From Enterobacter soli ATCC BAA-2102 (GTDB lineage Bacteria > Pseudomonadota > Gammaproteobacteria > Enterobacterales > Enterobacteriaceae), in NCBI RefSeq assembly GCF_001654845.1, contig NZ_LXES01000024.1:124001-188000 (forward strand): a DNA stretch of 64,000 bases, in the 5' to 3' direction. The notes beneath the pieces are model-generated. The model had not been told where the DNA came from. It made no database searches and was given only the letters and a program-made list of their open reading frames with translations. A program made the translations under genes and the position numbers. Of this stretch, positions 38,469 to 46,169 are shown piece after piece; the first letter of the stretch is position 1; each line of letters opens with the position of its first letter.

Positions 38469-39821
38469 ATGGCATTTGCGATGAAAGTAACCTCACAAGT
38501 TGAAGCGCAGCGTAAGATTCTGGAAGAAGCAGTCTCCACAGCGCTGGCGCTGGCTTCAGGTAAATCAGATGGCGCCGAAGTGGCGGTAAGCAAAACCACC
38601 GGCATTAGCGTAAGTACCCGCTATGGCGAAGTGGAAAATGTTGAATTTAACAGCGATGGCGCACTGGGGATCACGGTTTATCACCAGAATCGCAAAGGTA
38701 GCGCGTCATCGACCGACCTCAGCCCGGATGCCATTGCCCGTACGGTGCAGGCCGCGCTGGACATTGCGCGCTATACCTCACCCGATCCTTACGCAGGCGT
38801 AGCGGATAAAGAGCTGCTGGCGTTCGACGCACCGGATCTGGATCTTTTCCACCCGGCGGAAGTTACCCCGGATGAGGCCATCGAACTGGCGGCGCGTGCA
38901 GAACAGGCGTCTCTGCAAGCGGATAAACGCATCACCAATACCGAAGGCGGCAGCTTTAACAGCCACTACGGCATCAAAGTTTTCGGCAACAGCCACGGCA
39001 TGTTGCAGGGCTATTGCTCAACCCGCCATTCGCTTTCGAGCTGCGTGATTGCCGAAGAGAATGGCGATATGGAGCGTGATTACGCCTACACCATTGGCCG
39101 TGCGCTGGGCGATTTGCAGTCTCCGGAGTGGGTCGGTAAAGAGTGCGCCGAGCGCACGCTGTCACGCCTGTCGCCGCGTAAACTCTCCACCATGAAAGCG
39201 CCGGTTATTTTTGCCAACGAAGTGGCTACCGGTCTGTTTGGTCACCTGGTGGGGGCGATTGCGGGCGGTTCAGTTTACCGTAAGTCCACGTTCCTGCTGG
39301 ATTCACTCGGCAAACAGATCCTGCCGGAATGGCTGACCATTGAAGAGCACCCGCATCTGCTGAAAGGGCTGGCCTCCACGCCGTTCGACAGCGAAGGTGT
39401 GCGCACTGAGCGTCGCGATATCATCAAAGATGGCGTGCTGACCCAGTGGCTGCTGACCAACTACTCTGCGCGCAAGCTGGGGCTGAAAAGCACCGGTCAC
39501 GCGGGCGGTATCCACAACTGGCGTATTGCCGGCCAAGGCCTGAACTTTGAGCAGATGCTGAAAGAGATGGGCACCGGTCTGGTGGTCACCGAGCTGATGG
39601 GGCAGGGCGTGAGCGGCATCACCGGAGATTACTCTCGCGGTGCAGCAGGCTTCTGGGTTGAAAACGGTGAAATTCAGTATCCGGTGAGCGAAATTACCAT
39701 CGCCGGCAACCTGAAGGATATGTGGCGCAATATCGTTACGGTCGGTAACGATATTGAAACACGTAGCAATATACAGTGTGGTTCAGTTCTTCTGCCTGAA
39801 ATGAAAATTGCCGGACAATAG
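38469..39821 (+). CDS. pmbA: Metalloprotease PmbA (TldE)
   Basis: The protein has 450 residues, the E. coli length, from the ATG at 38469 ([18 protein letters not shown]); reading from 38400 adds 23 unconserved residues. It belongs to the TldD/PmbA family. TldD and TldE form a protease that processes the microcin B17 precursor and degrades the antitoxin CcdA; TldE lacks the HExxxH zinc motif of TldD and that motif is also not seen here, as expected. Confidence 0.96.
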   Translation: MAFAMKVTSQVEAQRKILEEAVSTALALASGKSDGAEVAVSKTTGISVSTRYGEVENVEFNSDGALGITVYHQNRKGSASSTDLSPDAIARTVQAALDIARYTSPDPYAGVADKELLAFDAPDLDLFHPAEVTPDEAIELAARAEQASLQADKRITNTEGGSFNSHYGIKVFGNSHGMLQGYCSTRHSLSSCVIAEENGDMERDYAYTIGRALGDLQSPEWVGKECAERTLSRLSPRKLSTMKAPVIFANEVATGLFGHLVGAIAGGSVYRKSTFLLDSLGKQILPEWLTIEEHPHLLKGLASTPFDSEGVRTERRDIIKDGVLTQWLLTNYSARKLGLKSTGHAGGIHNWRIAGQGLNFEQMLKEMGTGLVVTELMGQGVSGITGDYSRGAAGFWVENGEIQYPVSEITIAGNLKDMWRNIVTVGNDIETRSNIQCGSVLLPEMKIAGQ

Positions 39822-39859
39822 ATTTGGCGTTTTGTTAATTATAAAAAAGGAAGTGAGCA

Positions 39860-40246
39860 ATGCGTAAACACCTGTTAGCGATCGTCGCGGCTTCAACGCT
39901 GGTTCTTGGTTCGACTGCGTTTGCTGCCGATCTTGAAGACAATATGGACACCCTCAGCGCCAATCTGAAAGTGGTGCAAAAAACCGATAATGCGTCTGAA
40001 ATGAAAGATGCATTAACCAAAATGCGTGAAGCGGCTCTGGACGCGCAGAAAGCAACGCCACCAAAGCTGGAAAGCAAAGCGGCAGACAGCGCGGAAATGA
40101 AAGATTACCGCCACGGTTTTGACATCCTGGTCGGCCAGATTGACGGTGCACTGAAGCTGGCGAATGAAGGTAAAGTGAAAGAGGCGCAGGCCGCGGCTGA
40201 GCAGTTCGTGACCACCCGCAACACCTATCACAAAAAATATCGTTAA
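39860..40246 (+). CDS. cybC: Soluble cytochrome b562
   Basis: The protein has 128 residues: a signal peptide of 22 residues ([22 protein letters not shown]) and a mature 106-residue four-helix bundle that begins ADLEDNM. The haem ligands M7 and H102 of mature E. coli cytochrome b562 are both present. It is a periplasmic electron-transfer protein of unclear partner. In E. coli K-12 the gene has a defective signal sequence; here it is complete. Confidence 0.95.
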   Translation: MRKHLLAIVAASTLVLGSTAFAADLEDNMDTLSANLKVVQKTDNASEMKDALTKMREAALDAQKATPPKLESKAADSAEMKDYRHGFDILVGQIDGALKLANEGKVKEAQAAAEQFVTTRNTYHKKYR

Positions 40247-40272
40247 CAGATTCAGCATCTGACACAACAGAA

Positions 40273-40303
40273 GGCGAGGGCGTAATGCTCTCGCTTTTTT
40301 TAT
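40273..40303 (+). terminator. Intrinsic terminator of cybC
   Basis: GCGAGGGC/GCTCTCGC with a short loop and seven T. It ends the conserved segment before the accessory cluster. Confidence 0.9.
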
Positions 40304-40397
40304 GCATCGTAATAAGTAAACCCTATCGCTGTCACATTTCTGCGACTCCCCCTCCAGATGTTTTCGTTTTCTGCCCTGCCGTTTTGTCGAAGGATTG

Positions 40398-40413
40398 CGT
40401 GATATTCATCACG
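40398..40413. promoter_or_regulatory. CRP-like site upstream of the accessory catabolic cluster
   Basis: CGTGATATTCATCACG fits the TGTGA-N6-TCACA pattern with one mismatch in each outer position and is itself symmetric. It lies about 185 bases before the first start codon. A role in catabolite control is inferred. Confidence 0.65.
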
Positions 40414-40477
40414 TAAATCCAGCGAATTGTCATTATTCAGCGCATTTATGTGGCACAGATCACTGCCGCCGCTCTCC

Positions 40478-40497
40478 TTTCCACTTCGAAGTGGAAA
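40478..40497. promoter_or_regulatory. Perfect 20-bp palindrome, candidate operator of the cluster
   Basis: TTTCCACTTCGAAGTGGAAA is perfectly symmetric. It lies 87 bases before the first start codon and 64 bases after the CRP-like site. It is a natural candidate for the binding site of the MtlR/BglG-type regulator encoded at the end of the cluster. The rest of the 337-base gap (40304-40583) shows no further gene. Confidence 0.6.
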
Positions 40498-40583
40498 ACA
40501 ACTCGCTACAAACAATCAACCGCCAACGTTAGTTTTATCCCAGAGACATTAACGGGGTAAGACGAGTGATTAACGGAGCGGTA

Positions 40584-40904
40584 ATGAACGACGTTGGAGA
40601 CCAGGCGGTGCAAACAGAGCAGCTCGCAACCACCATGCTTAAGCAGGTTTATGCCCTGCTGGCCCGGCACAACATCATCCCCAATGCAGTACAGGAACAG
40701 ATGCTGACTTCACACGTTCGCGCGATGGCGCACCGGTCCGTGACCGGCGAGCCGCTGCCGGAAGTCGAAGCGGAATTGTTCGACGAAATTTCACCCGATT
40801 CAATGCGACTTGCCCGCGAAGTGGTGGCGCAGTTTGGCAACCTTCCTGATGAAGAAGCCTGGCTGCTTTCCGTTCACTTTGAAGTCGCAAAAGACAACCT
40901 TTAA
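40584..40904 (+). CDS. Small single-PRD protein (PTS regulation domain without DNA-binding part)
   Basis: The protein has 106 residues from the ATG at 40584 (GGAG five bases upstream); a GTG at 40566 would add six. Almost the whole length is one PRD: LTSHVRAMAHRSVTGEPLP carries the first conserved His with the following Arg, and WLLSVHFEVAKDNL the second. PRDs are normally phosphorylated by HPr or EIIB and usually sit in larger regulators. Here the domain is alone, at the head of the cluster, ten bases before the SFCGS gene. It may be a phosphorylation-responsive partner of the regulator at 47332 or of the transport proteins; this is inference. Confidence 0.75.
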   Translation: MNDVGDQAVQTEQLATTMLKQVYALLARHNIIPNAVQEQMLTSHVRAMAHRSVTGEPLPEVEAELFDEISPDSMRLAREVVAQFGNLPDEEAWLLSVHFEVAKDNL

Positions 40905-40914
40905 GGAGCAACAC

Positions 40915-41277
40915 ATGGAACAAATTACAGTCGTGATTGGCGATCGCCTGGGTAAAGGTCAGAAAGTGGCGGCCGGTATCGAAAAAGCAGGTGGACGCGC
41001 GGTGGTTGTGCCGGGTATGGCAGCGGATATGAAGCTGGGTGACGTGATGAAAGCGGAAAACGCAACCTTCGGCATCTCCTTCTGCGGCAGCGGCGGCGCG
41101 GGTGCCATCACTGCCCAAACCAAATATGGCTACAAAGCCAAATACGGTATGCGTTCAGTAGAAGAAGGCGTAACCGCCATCAATGAAGGCTGCAACGTAC
41201 TCGGCTTCGGCTTTATGGATAAAGAAGAGCTGGGCGAGCGTCTGGTACAGGCGTGGCAGAAGAAGCACGGCGCGTAA
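40915..41277 (+). CDS. SFCGS-family glycine-rich protein of unknown function
   Basis: The protein has 120 residues with the family hallmark GISFCGSGGAGAITA (about 53-67) and a second glycine-rich loop NVLGFGFMDKEELG near the end. An alternation of strand- and helix-like segments suggests an alpha/beta fold. The single invariant-looking Cys in CGSGGAGA recalls the phosphocysteine loop of PTS EIIB proteins, but there is no established link. AGGAG precedes the ATG. It is followed after two bases by the DUF4312 gene, so both are probably translated together. Confidence 0.82.
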   Translation: MEQITVVIGDRLGKGQKVAAGIEKAGGRAVVVPGMAADMKLGDVMKAENATFGISFCGSGGAGAITAQTKYGYKAKYGMRSVEEGVTAINEGCNVLGFGFMDKEELGERLVQAWQKKHGA

Positions 41278-41279
41278 GC

Positions 41280-41579
41280 ATGAAAGAACAATTCACTACC
41301 ACGGTGAGAGTGAAGGGAAAAGGCGATGCCAAAGCGCGCGCCTTTGCCGATGCACTCAACCACGTTCAGGCCGCGGTGATGAAAGCCTCACCGCATATCT
41401 TACTGCGTATTGAGCCACAGGATGTGCAGGTCGTTCAGGCGCAAGAAGCGGTGCGAAAAGAAGCGTTTCTGTTCTTCTTTTTGCGTCGGGAAAGACGCAC
41501 CTACAGCGTGGAGCTGGATGTGACTGTCAACGTGACCGCCATCAATCTCGACCAGGTGGATTTCGTCACGCAACGCTGA
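41280..41579 (+). CDS. DUF4312 family protein
   Basis: The protein has 99 residues and starts MKEQFTTTVRVKGKGDAKARAF. It is soluble, without signal peptide or membrane segment, and has a basic stretch FFFLRRERRTYSVELDVTV. Members of this family are found next to SFCGS, DUF4311 and DUF4310 genes; the function is unknown. It starts two bases after the SFCGS stop and lies 22 bases before the DUF4311 gene. Confidence 0.8.
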   Translation: MKEQFTTTVRVKGKGDAKARAFADALNHVQAAVMKASPHILLRIEPQDVQVVQAQEAVRKEAFLFFFLRRERRTYSVELDVTVNVTAINLDQVDFVTQR

Positions 41580-41601
41580 TTATTCATAAAAGGGCAGACT
41601 G

Positions 41602-42378
41602 ATGTTCTTAATTATATTAATAAAATCGCTCATCATTGGCGGCCTGGTTGGCGTCGGTGTTGGGGCCGGGGCTGCACGCATGTTTCATGCGCCTACCACT
41701 CAGGGTATGGGCGCGTTTCGTACGTTGGGGGAACTGAACTCCTGTGAAGGGGATCCGGCTTCTCACTTCTCCTTTGGGTTAGGCTTCTTCTTTAACGCCT
41801 GGGCTTCTTCCGTGGCCGCAGGTGCGTTCACTCAGGACGTTGACCACCGCATTATCCCGAACTGGGGCGCGGCGGCGCTGATGATCAAAAACCGTAATGT
41901 CGGTGAAACACTCCACGACCCACGCAAAATGGCGATTGCCTGCGGCGTGATCGGCATGATCGTCGTGACCTTCCTTAACCTTACCGCCTCTTCCGTTCCG
42001 GCTGCACTTCAGGTGACGGCCGTTAAGGTGCTGGTACCGGCAGCTAACCTGCTGGTGAACACCGTGATGCCGGTGATTTTCTGGCTGGCGGCTATCGATG
42101 CGGGCAAAAAATCCGGCTTCTGGGCCACCGTATTTGGCGGCGCAGCGCAGCTGATTATGGGTAACGCCGTACCGGGTCTGGTGCTGGGTATCCTGATTGG
42201 TAAAGGCGTTGAAGAGAGCGGCTGGAACCACGTCACCAAAGTGATGATGGCAGCCATCATCGCACTGTTCGTGCTGAGCGGCTTCTTCCGCGGCTTCGAC
42301 ATGAAGATGATCGAATCCTTCCATCTGACCGTGCCGAACTGGCTCGATATGATCCACAACTCGCTCAGCGGCAAGTAA
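41602..42378 (+). CDS. DUF4311 family polytopic inner-membrane protein
   Basis: The protein has 258 residues with about six hydrophobic segments (roughly 2-24, 56-75, 111-131, 141-165, 173-200, 211-231). Conserved-looking soluble parts are MGAFRTLGELNSCEGDPASHFSFG and FTQDVDHRIIPNWGAA, and the C-terminus is FHLTVPNWLDMIHNSLSGK. It is probably one half of a carrier together with the DUF4310 protein that follows after 13 bases. No known transporter motif was recognised. Function inferred from context only. Confidence 0.8.
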   Translation: MFLIILIKSLIIGGLVGVGVGAGAARMFHAPTTQGMGAFRTLGELNSCEGDPASHFSFGLGFFFNAWASSVAAGAFTQDVDHRIIPNWGAAALMIKNRNVGETLHDPRKMAIACGVIGMIVVTFLNLTASSVPAALQVTAVKVLVPAANLLVNTVMPVIFWLAAIDAGKKSGFWATVFGGAAQLIMGNAVPGLVLGILIGKGVEESGWNHVTKVMMAAIIALFVLSGFFRGFDMKMIESFHLTVPNWLDMIHNSLSGK

Positions 42379-42391
42379 CAGGAGCCTCTAA

Positions 42392-43033
42392 ATGGAACAG
42401 AATAAAGGTTTTTGGTATGCCGACTGGTCGTTCCCGATCTTCGTTGGCCTGCTCTCTTCCGGCGTGTTCGCCGGGACGCACATGTACTACCTGTATGGCA
42501 TTGGCGCGTTTAACGAAGTGGCCTTTGTGGCGATGCTGAAAGCGGGTATCGATACCGGCGTGTACGGGGCTGTAGCGGCGTTCGGCGCAAGCTTCCTGTT
42601 CGCCCGTATTATCGAAGGCTCTCTGGTCGGTATTCTTGATATCGGCGGCGCAATCCAGACCGGCGTAGGCCTTGGTGTGCCAGCGCTGCTGCTGGGCGCG
42701 GGCATTATGTTCCCGGTGACCAACTTCATTGCTGCGCTGATTACCGGCCTGGTGATTGGTCTGGCGATTGGTTACGTCATCATCCTGGCGCGTAAATTCA
42801 CCATCAATCAGAGCAACTCCACCTACGGGGCTGACGTGATGATGGGCGCGGGTAACGCCTCCGGCCGCTTCCTCGGCCCGTTGATTATCCTCAGCGCCAT
42901 GACCGCCTCCATTCCAATCGGTGTCGGTTCACTGTTGGGCGCGCTGCTGTTCTATATCTGGCAGAAGCCAATCACCGGCGGTGCAATCCTCGGTGCGATG
43001 CTGTTGGGCTGGCTGTTCCCGGTCGCCCTTTAA
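42392..43033 (+). CDS. DUF4310 family polytopic inner-membrane protein
   Basis: The protein has 213 residues with about six hydrophobic segments (roughly 13-35, 53-72, 90-134 as two, 161-188, 193-213) and glycine-rich stretches such as GILDIGGAIQTGVGLGVPAL and GADVMMGAGNASGRFLGPL. It is paired with DUF4311, as in related clusters. AGGAG precedes the start. The two proteins with the SFCGS and DUF4312 proteins make a four-protein set that takes the place held by the EII components in the dga operon. Confidence 0.8.
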   Translation: MEQNKGFWYADWSFPIFVGLLSSGVFAGTHMYYLYGIGAFNEVAFVAMLKAGIDTGVYGAVAAFGASFLFARIIEGSLVGILDIGGAIQTGVGLGVPALLLGAGIMFPVTNFIAALITGLVIGLAIGYVIILARKFTINQSNSTYGADVMMGAGNASGRFLGPLIILSAMTASIPIGVGSLLGALLFYIWQKPITGGAILGAMLLGWLFPVAL

Positions 43034-43075
43034 TACCTGCGGGCGCTCCGGCGCCCGTCTTATCAGGAGAACCCC

Positions 43076-44209
43076 ATGTTTGATTTACTCCTGCGCCGTG
43101 CGCGCCTTACCGACGATACCCTGACCGATATCGCCATTCAGGACGGGAAAATCGCGGCGCTTGGCGAGATTGACGCCCCCGCCCGTAAAACGGTTGAGCT
43201 TAATGGCGAAGTGTTCGTCAGCGCAGGCTGGATTGACTCCCACGTTCACTGCTACCCGAATTCCCCGATTTACCACGACGAACCGGACAGCGTAGGCATC
43301 GCCACTGGCGTGACCTCCGTAGTGGATGCGGGCAGTACCGGCGCGGATGACGTGGACGATTTTTACGAAATCACCCGCAAAGCCTCAACCGAGGTCTTTG
43401 CCCTGCTGAATATCTCCCGCGTGGGGCTGATTGCCCAGAACGAGCTGGCCAATATGGCCAATATTGACGCGGATGCCGTGAAGCAGGCCGTTAAACGCCA
43501 CCCTGAATTTATCGTCGGTCTGAAAGCGCGCATGAGCAGCAGCGTGGTCGGCGAAAATGGCATCACCCCGCTGGAGCGTGCCAAAGCTATCCAGAAAGAG
43601 AACGGCGACCTGCCGCTGATGGTGCACATTGGCAACAACCCGCCAAATCTCGACGAAATTGCCGAGCTGCTGAGTTCCGGGGACATCATTACCCACTGCT
43701 ACAACGGCAAACCGAACCGCATTCTGACCCCATCCGGCGAGCTGCGCGCGTCCATCACCAGCGCCCTGAAACGCGGTGTGCGTCTGGACGTGGGCCACGG
43801 TACGGCGAGCTTCAGTTTTGAGGTGGCGAAACGCGCCATCGCGATGGGCATTCTGCCGCACACCATCAGCTCAGATATCTACTGCCGCAACCGCATTAAT
43901 GGCCCGGTCGGGTCGCTGGCGAGCGTGATGTCGAAATTCCTCGCCATCGGTATGTCGCTGCCGCAGGTGATTGAGTGCGTGACCGCAAATGCCGCCGACG
44001 GCCTGCGCCTGACGCGCAAAGGGCGCATCCAGCCAGGTCTCGACGCTGACCTGACGCTATTCACCATTAAGCGCCAGCCAACGGTATTAACCGATGCCGA
44101 AAACGAAAGCCTTCAGGCTGAACACATTCTGGTGCCGCTTGCCGCGATCCGCGCAGGCAAGGGCTACATGACCGAACAAGGGAGCACGGAACATGCCTTC
44201 GATTTATGA
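43076..44209 (+). CDS. Amidohydrolase/deacetylase-family metallohydrolase
   Basis: The protein has 377 residues and the amidohydrolase-superfamily barrel. Candidate metal ligands are H56 and H58 (DSHVHCY), K150 (VGLKARMS, possibly carboxylated), H184 (MVHIGNN), H207 (ITHCYNG) and D267 (TISSDIY). Such enzymes cut amide, ester or related bonds, for instance deacetylation of N-acetyl sugars. The 3' end overlaps the PLP-enzyme gene by 17 bases. In this cluster it may free the amino group of a substituted amino-sugar acid before ammonia elimination; this is inference from gene order. Confidence 0.87.
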   Translation: MFDLLLRRARLTDDTLTDIAIQDGKIAALGEIDAPARKTVELNGEVFVSAGWIDSHVHCYPNSPIYHDEPDSVGIATGVTSVVDAGSTGADDVDDFYEITRKASTEVFALLNISRVGLIAQNELANMANIDADAVKQAVKRHPEFIVGLKARMSSSVVGENGITPLERAKAIQKENGDLPLMVHIGNNPPNLDEIAELLSSGDIITHCYNGKPNRILTPSGELRASITSALKRGVRLDVGHGTASFSFEVAKRAIAMGILPHTISSDIYCRNRINGPVGSLASVMSKFLAIGMSLPQVIECVTANAADGLRLTRKGRIQPGLDADLTLFTIKRQPTVLTDAENESLQAEHILVPLAAIRAGKGYMTEQGSTEHAFDL

Positions 44210-45311
44210 GAAGTACAATTTAAAGCAGGTCATCAACACCTCTGGCCGCATGACGGCGCTGGGTGTCTCCACGCCACGCCCGGAAGTGGTGCAGGCGGCA
44301 ATGGACGGGATGAACCAGTACTTCGAGATGAAAGACCTGGTGAACAAAACCGGTGAATACATTGCGAACCTGCTGGATGTGGAAGGGGCGACCGTTGTCT
44401 CTTGCGCCTCTGCGGGCATTGCCCAGTCCGTGGCGGCGGTGCTGGTGAAAGACAGCGACTGGCTGCTGGAAAACCTGCACGTCACCCCGATTGAGAACAA
44501 CGAAATCGTGCTGCCGAAAGGTCACAACGTTAACTTTGGCGCGCCGGTCGGCACCATGGTGGCGCTGGGCGGTGGCAAGCTGGTGGAAGCGGGCTATGCC
44601 AACGAATGCTCAGCCGATCAGTTGGCGGCTGCCATCACCCCGCGCACGGCGGCGATCCTGTACATCAAATCTCACCACTGTGTGCAGAAAAGTATGCTCA
44701 GCGTAGAGCAGGCCGCCGTGGTGGCGCGTAAACACGATCTTCCGCTGATCGTCGATGCGGCGGCAGAAGAGGATCTGCACGTGTATTACCGTTCCGGGGC
44801 GGATCTCGTGATCTACAGCGGCGCGAAGGCGATCGAAGGCCCAACCAGCGGTCTGGTGATCGGCAAAACGCAGTATGTTGAGTGGGTGAAACGCCAGACG
44901 GCGGGCATTGGCCGTGCGATGAAGGTGGGTAAAGAGGGCATTCTTGGCCTGACCTGCGCCATCGAACACTACCTGACAGCGACCAAAGAGAGTGGTGCAG
45001 AGATGGTGGCGAAGATGACGCCGTTTATCGATGCGCTGAACACCCTGAACGGTGTCACCGCTCGCGTGGTCTGGGACAGCGCGGGTCGCGACATCGCGCG
45101 CGCTGAAATCAAGTTCGACGAAGCCACCACCGGCGTGGGCACTGGCGAGCTGGTGAACCGCCTGAAGCAGGGCGAATATGCGATTTATTTCCGTGGCTAC
45201 AAGGCCAACGAAGGGATTATCGAAGCGGATGTGCGCAGCGTGAACGCAGAGCAGCTGAACATTGTGTACCGCCGCATTAGCGAAGTTTTAGGACAGGAGA
45301 AAAAAGCATGA
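44193..45311 (+). CDS. DgaE-family pyridoxal-phosphate-dependent ammonia lyase
   Basis: The protein has 372 residues and the SelA/DgaE-type PLP fold. The likely cofactor lysine is K212 in YSGAKAIEGP, with D188 in LIVDAAAEEDL as the residue that contacts the pyridine nitrogen. DgaE of Salmonella removes ammonia and water from D-glucosaminate 6-phosphate and gives 2-keto-3-deoxygluconate 6-phosphate. The exact substrate here is not proved. The start lies inside the amidohydrolase gene and the end overlaps the aldolase gene by four bases. Confidence 0.87.
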   Translation: MPSIYEKYNLKQVINTSGRMTALGVSTPRPEVVQAAMDGMNQYFEMKDLVNKTGEYIANLLDVEGATVVSCASAGIAQSVAAVLVKDSDWLLENLHVTPIENNEIVLPKGHNVNFGAPVGTMVALGGGKLVEAGYANECSADQLAAAITPRTAAILYIKSHHCVQKSMLSVEQAAVVARKHDLPLIVDAAAEEDLHVYYRSGADLVIYSGAKAIEGPTSGLVIGKTQYVEWVKRQTAGIGRAMKVGKEGILGLTCAIEHYLTATKESGAEMVAKMTPFIDALNTLNGVTARVVWDSAGRDIARAEIKFDEATTGVGTGELVNRLKQGEYAIYFRGYKANEGIIEADVRSVNAEQLNIVYRRISEVLGQEKKA

Positions 45312-46048
45312 AACTGACCCCCAACTTTTACCGTGACCGTGTCTGCCTGAACGTACTGGCGGGTTCAAAAGCTAACGCCAGCGCCATTTACGAAGCGGCA
45401 GAAGGCCATGTGCTGGTGGGTGTGCTCTCCAAAAATTACCCGGACGTGGCAAGCGCGGTGGCCGATATGCGCGAATATGCGCAGCTGATTGATAACGCGC
45501 TGTCTGTTGGCCTGGGCGCGGGCGATCCGAACCAGTCGGCGATGGTGAGTGAGATCTCCCGTCAGGTACAGCCGCAGCACGTGAATCAGGTCTTTACCGG
45601 CGTGGCGACCAGCCGCGCGCTGCTGGGGCAAAATGAGTCTGTGGTTAACGGTCTGGTCTCTCCGACCGGGACTGTCGGGATGGTCAAAATCTCCACCGGC
45701 CCGCTGAGCAGCACGGCCCCGGACGGCATCGTGCCGGTAGAAACGGCGATTGCTCTGCTGAAAGATTTCGGCGGCAGCTCTATTAAATACTTCCCGATGG
45801 GCGGCCTGAAATGCCGTGACGAGTACAAAGCGGTAGCGGAAGCCTGCGCCCGCCACGACTTCTGGCTGGAGCCGACCGGCGGTATCGATCTGGAAAATTA
45901 CGAGGAGATTTTGCAGATTGCGCTGGATGCTGGCGTGAGCAAAATCATCCCGCATATCTACAGCTCAATTATCGACAAAGCCAGCGGCGACACGCGCCCG
46001 GAAGATGTGCGCACGCTGCTTGAGATGACGAAGAAACTGGTTAAGTAA
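45308..46048 (+). CDS. DgaF-family 2-keto-3-deoxy-6-phosphogluconate aldolase
   Basis: The protein has 246 residues and forms a TIM barrel of the KDGP aldolase family (VLVGVLSKNYPDVASAVADM, VKISTGPL, SSIKYFPMGGLKCRDEYKAVAEAC, WLEPTGGIDLENYEEI). The Lys in IKYFPMGG is the likely Schiff-base residue. DgaF splits the keto-deoxy acid phosphate to pyruvate and glyceraldehyde 3-phosphate. ATGA overlap with the DgaE-like gene shows translational coupling. Confidence 0.87.
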   Translation: MKLTPNFYRDRVCLNVLAGSKANASAIYEAAEGHVLVGVLSKNYPDVASAVADMREYAQLIDNALSVGLGAGDPNQSAMVSEISRQVQPQHVNQVFTGVATSRALLGQNESVVNGLVSPTGTVGMVKISTGPLSSTAPDGIVPVETAIALLKDFGGSSIKYFPMGGLKCRDEYKAVAEACARHDFWLEPTGGIDLENYEEILQIALDAGVSKIIPHIYSSIIDKASGDTRPEDVRTLLEMTKKLVK

Positions 46049-46056
46049 AAACAACA

Positions 46057-46139
46057 CCCCTCACCCCAGCCCTCTCCCCAAAGGGGAGAGGGTGTAATCG
46101 TCCCCTCTCCCCTGTGGGGAGAGGGTTAGGGTGAGGGGG
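46057..46139. repeat. Dispersed CCCTCTCCC-type repeats, copies 4 and 5 as an inverted pair
   Basis: Copy 4 (46057-46092) reads CCCTCACCCCAGCCCTCTCC.. and copy 5 (46101-46139) reads CCCTCTCCCCTGTGGGGAGA..GGGTTAGGGTGAGGG. They are head to head with an eight-base spacer between the aldolase and lactonase genes. Confidence 0.88.
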
Positions 46140-46169
46140 CAAATGACGCACAAACCCAAAGGAGCCACC

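Noticed and set aside
39860-40246. Possible pseudogene state of cybC as in E. coli K-12
   Set aside because: Signal peptide, both haem ligands and the full length are intact here.
40451-40467. A TGGCAC ... CTGCC pair before the accessory cluster that resembles a sigma-54 promoter
   Set aside because: The GG and GC elements are eleven instead of ten bases apart, a spacing sigma-54 does not tolerate well, and the cluster's regulator has no AAA+ sigma-54 activator domain.
46057-46139. Repeat pair considered as the start of a CRISPR array
   Set aside because: Only two copies in inverted orientation, no regular spacers and no cas genes; it belongs to the dispersed intergenic repeat family.
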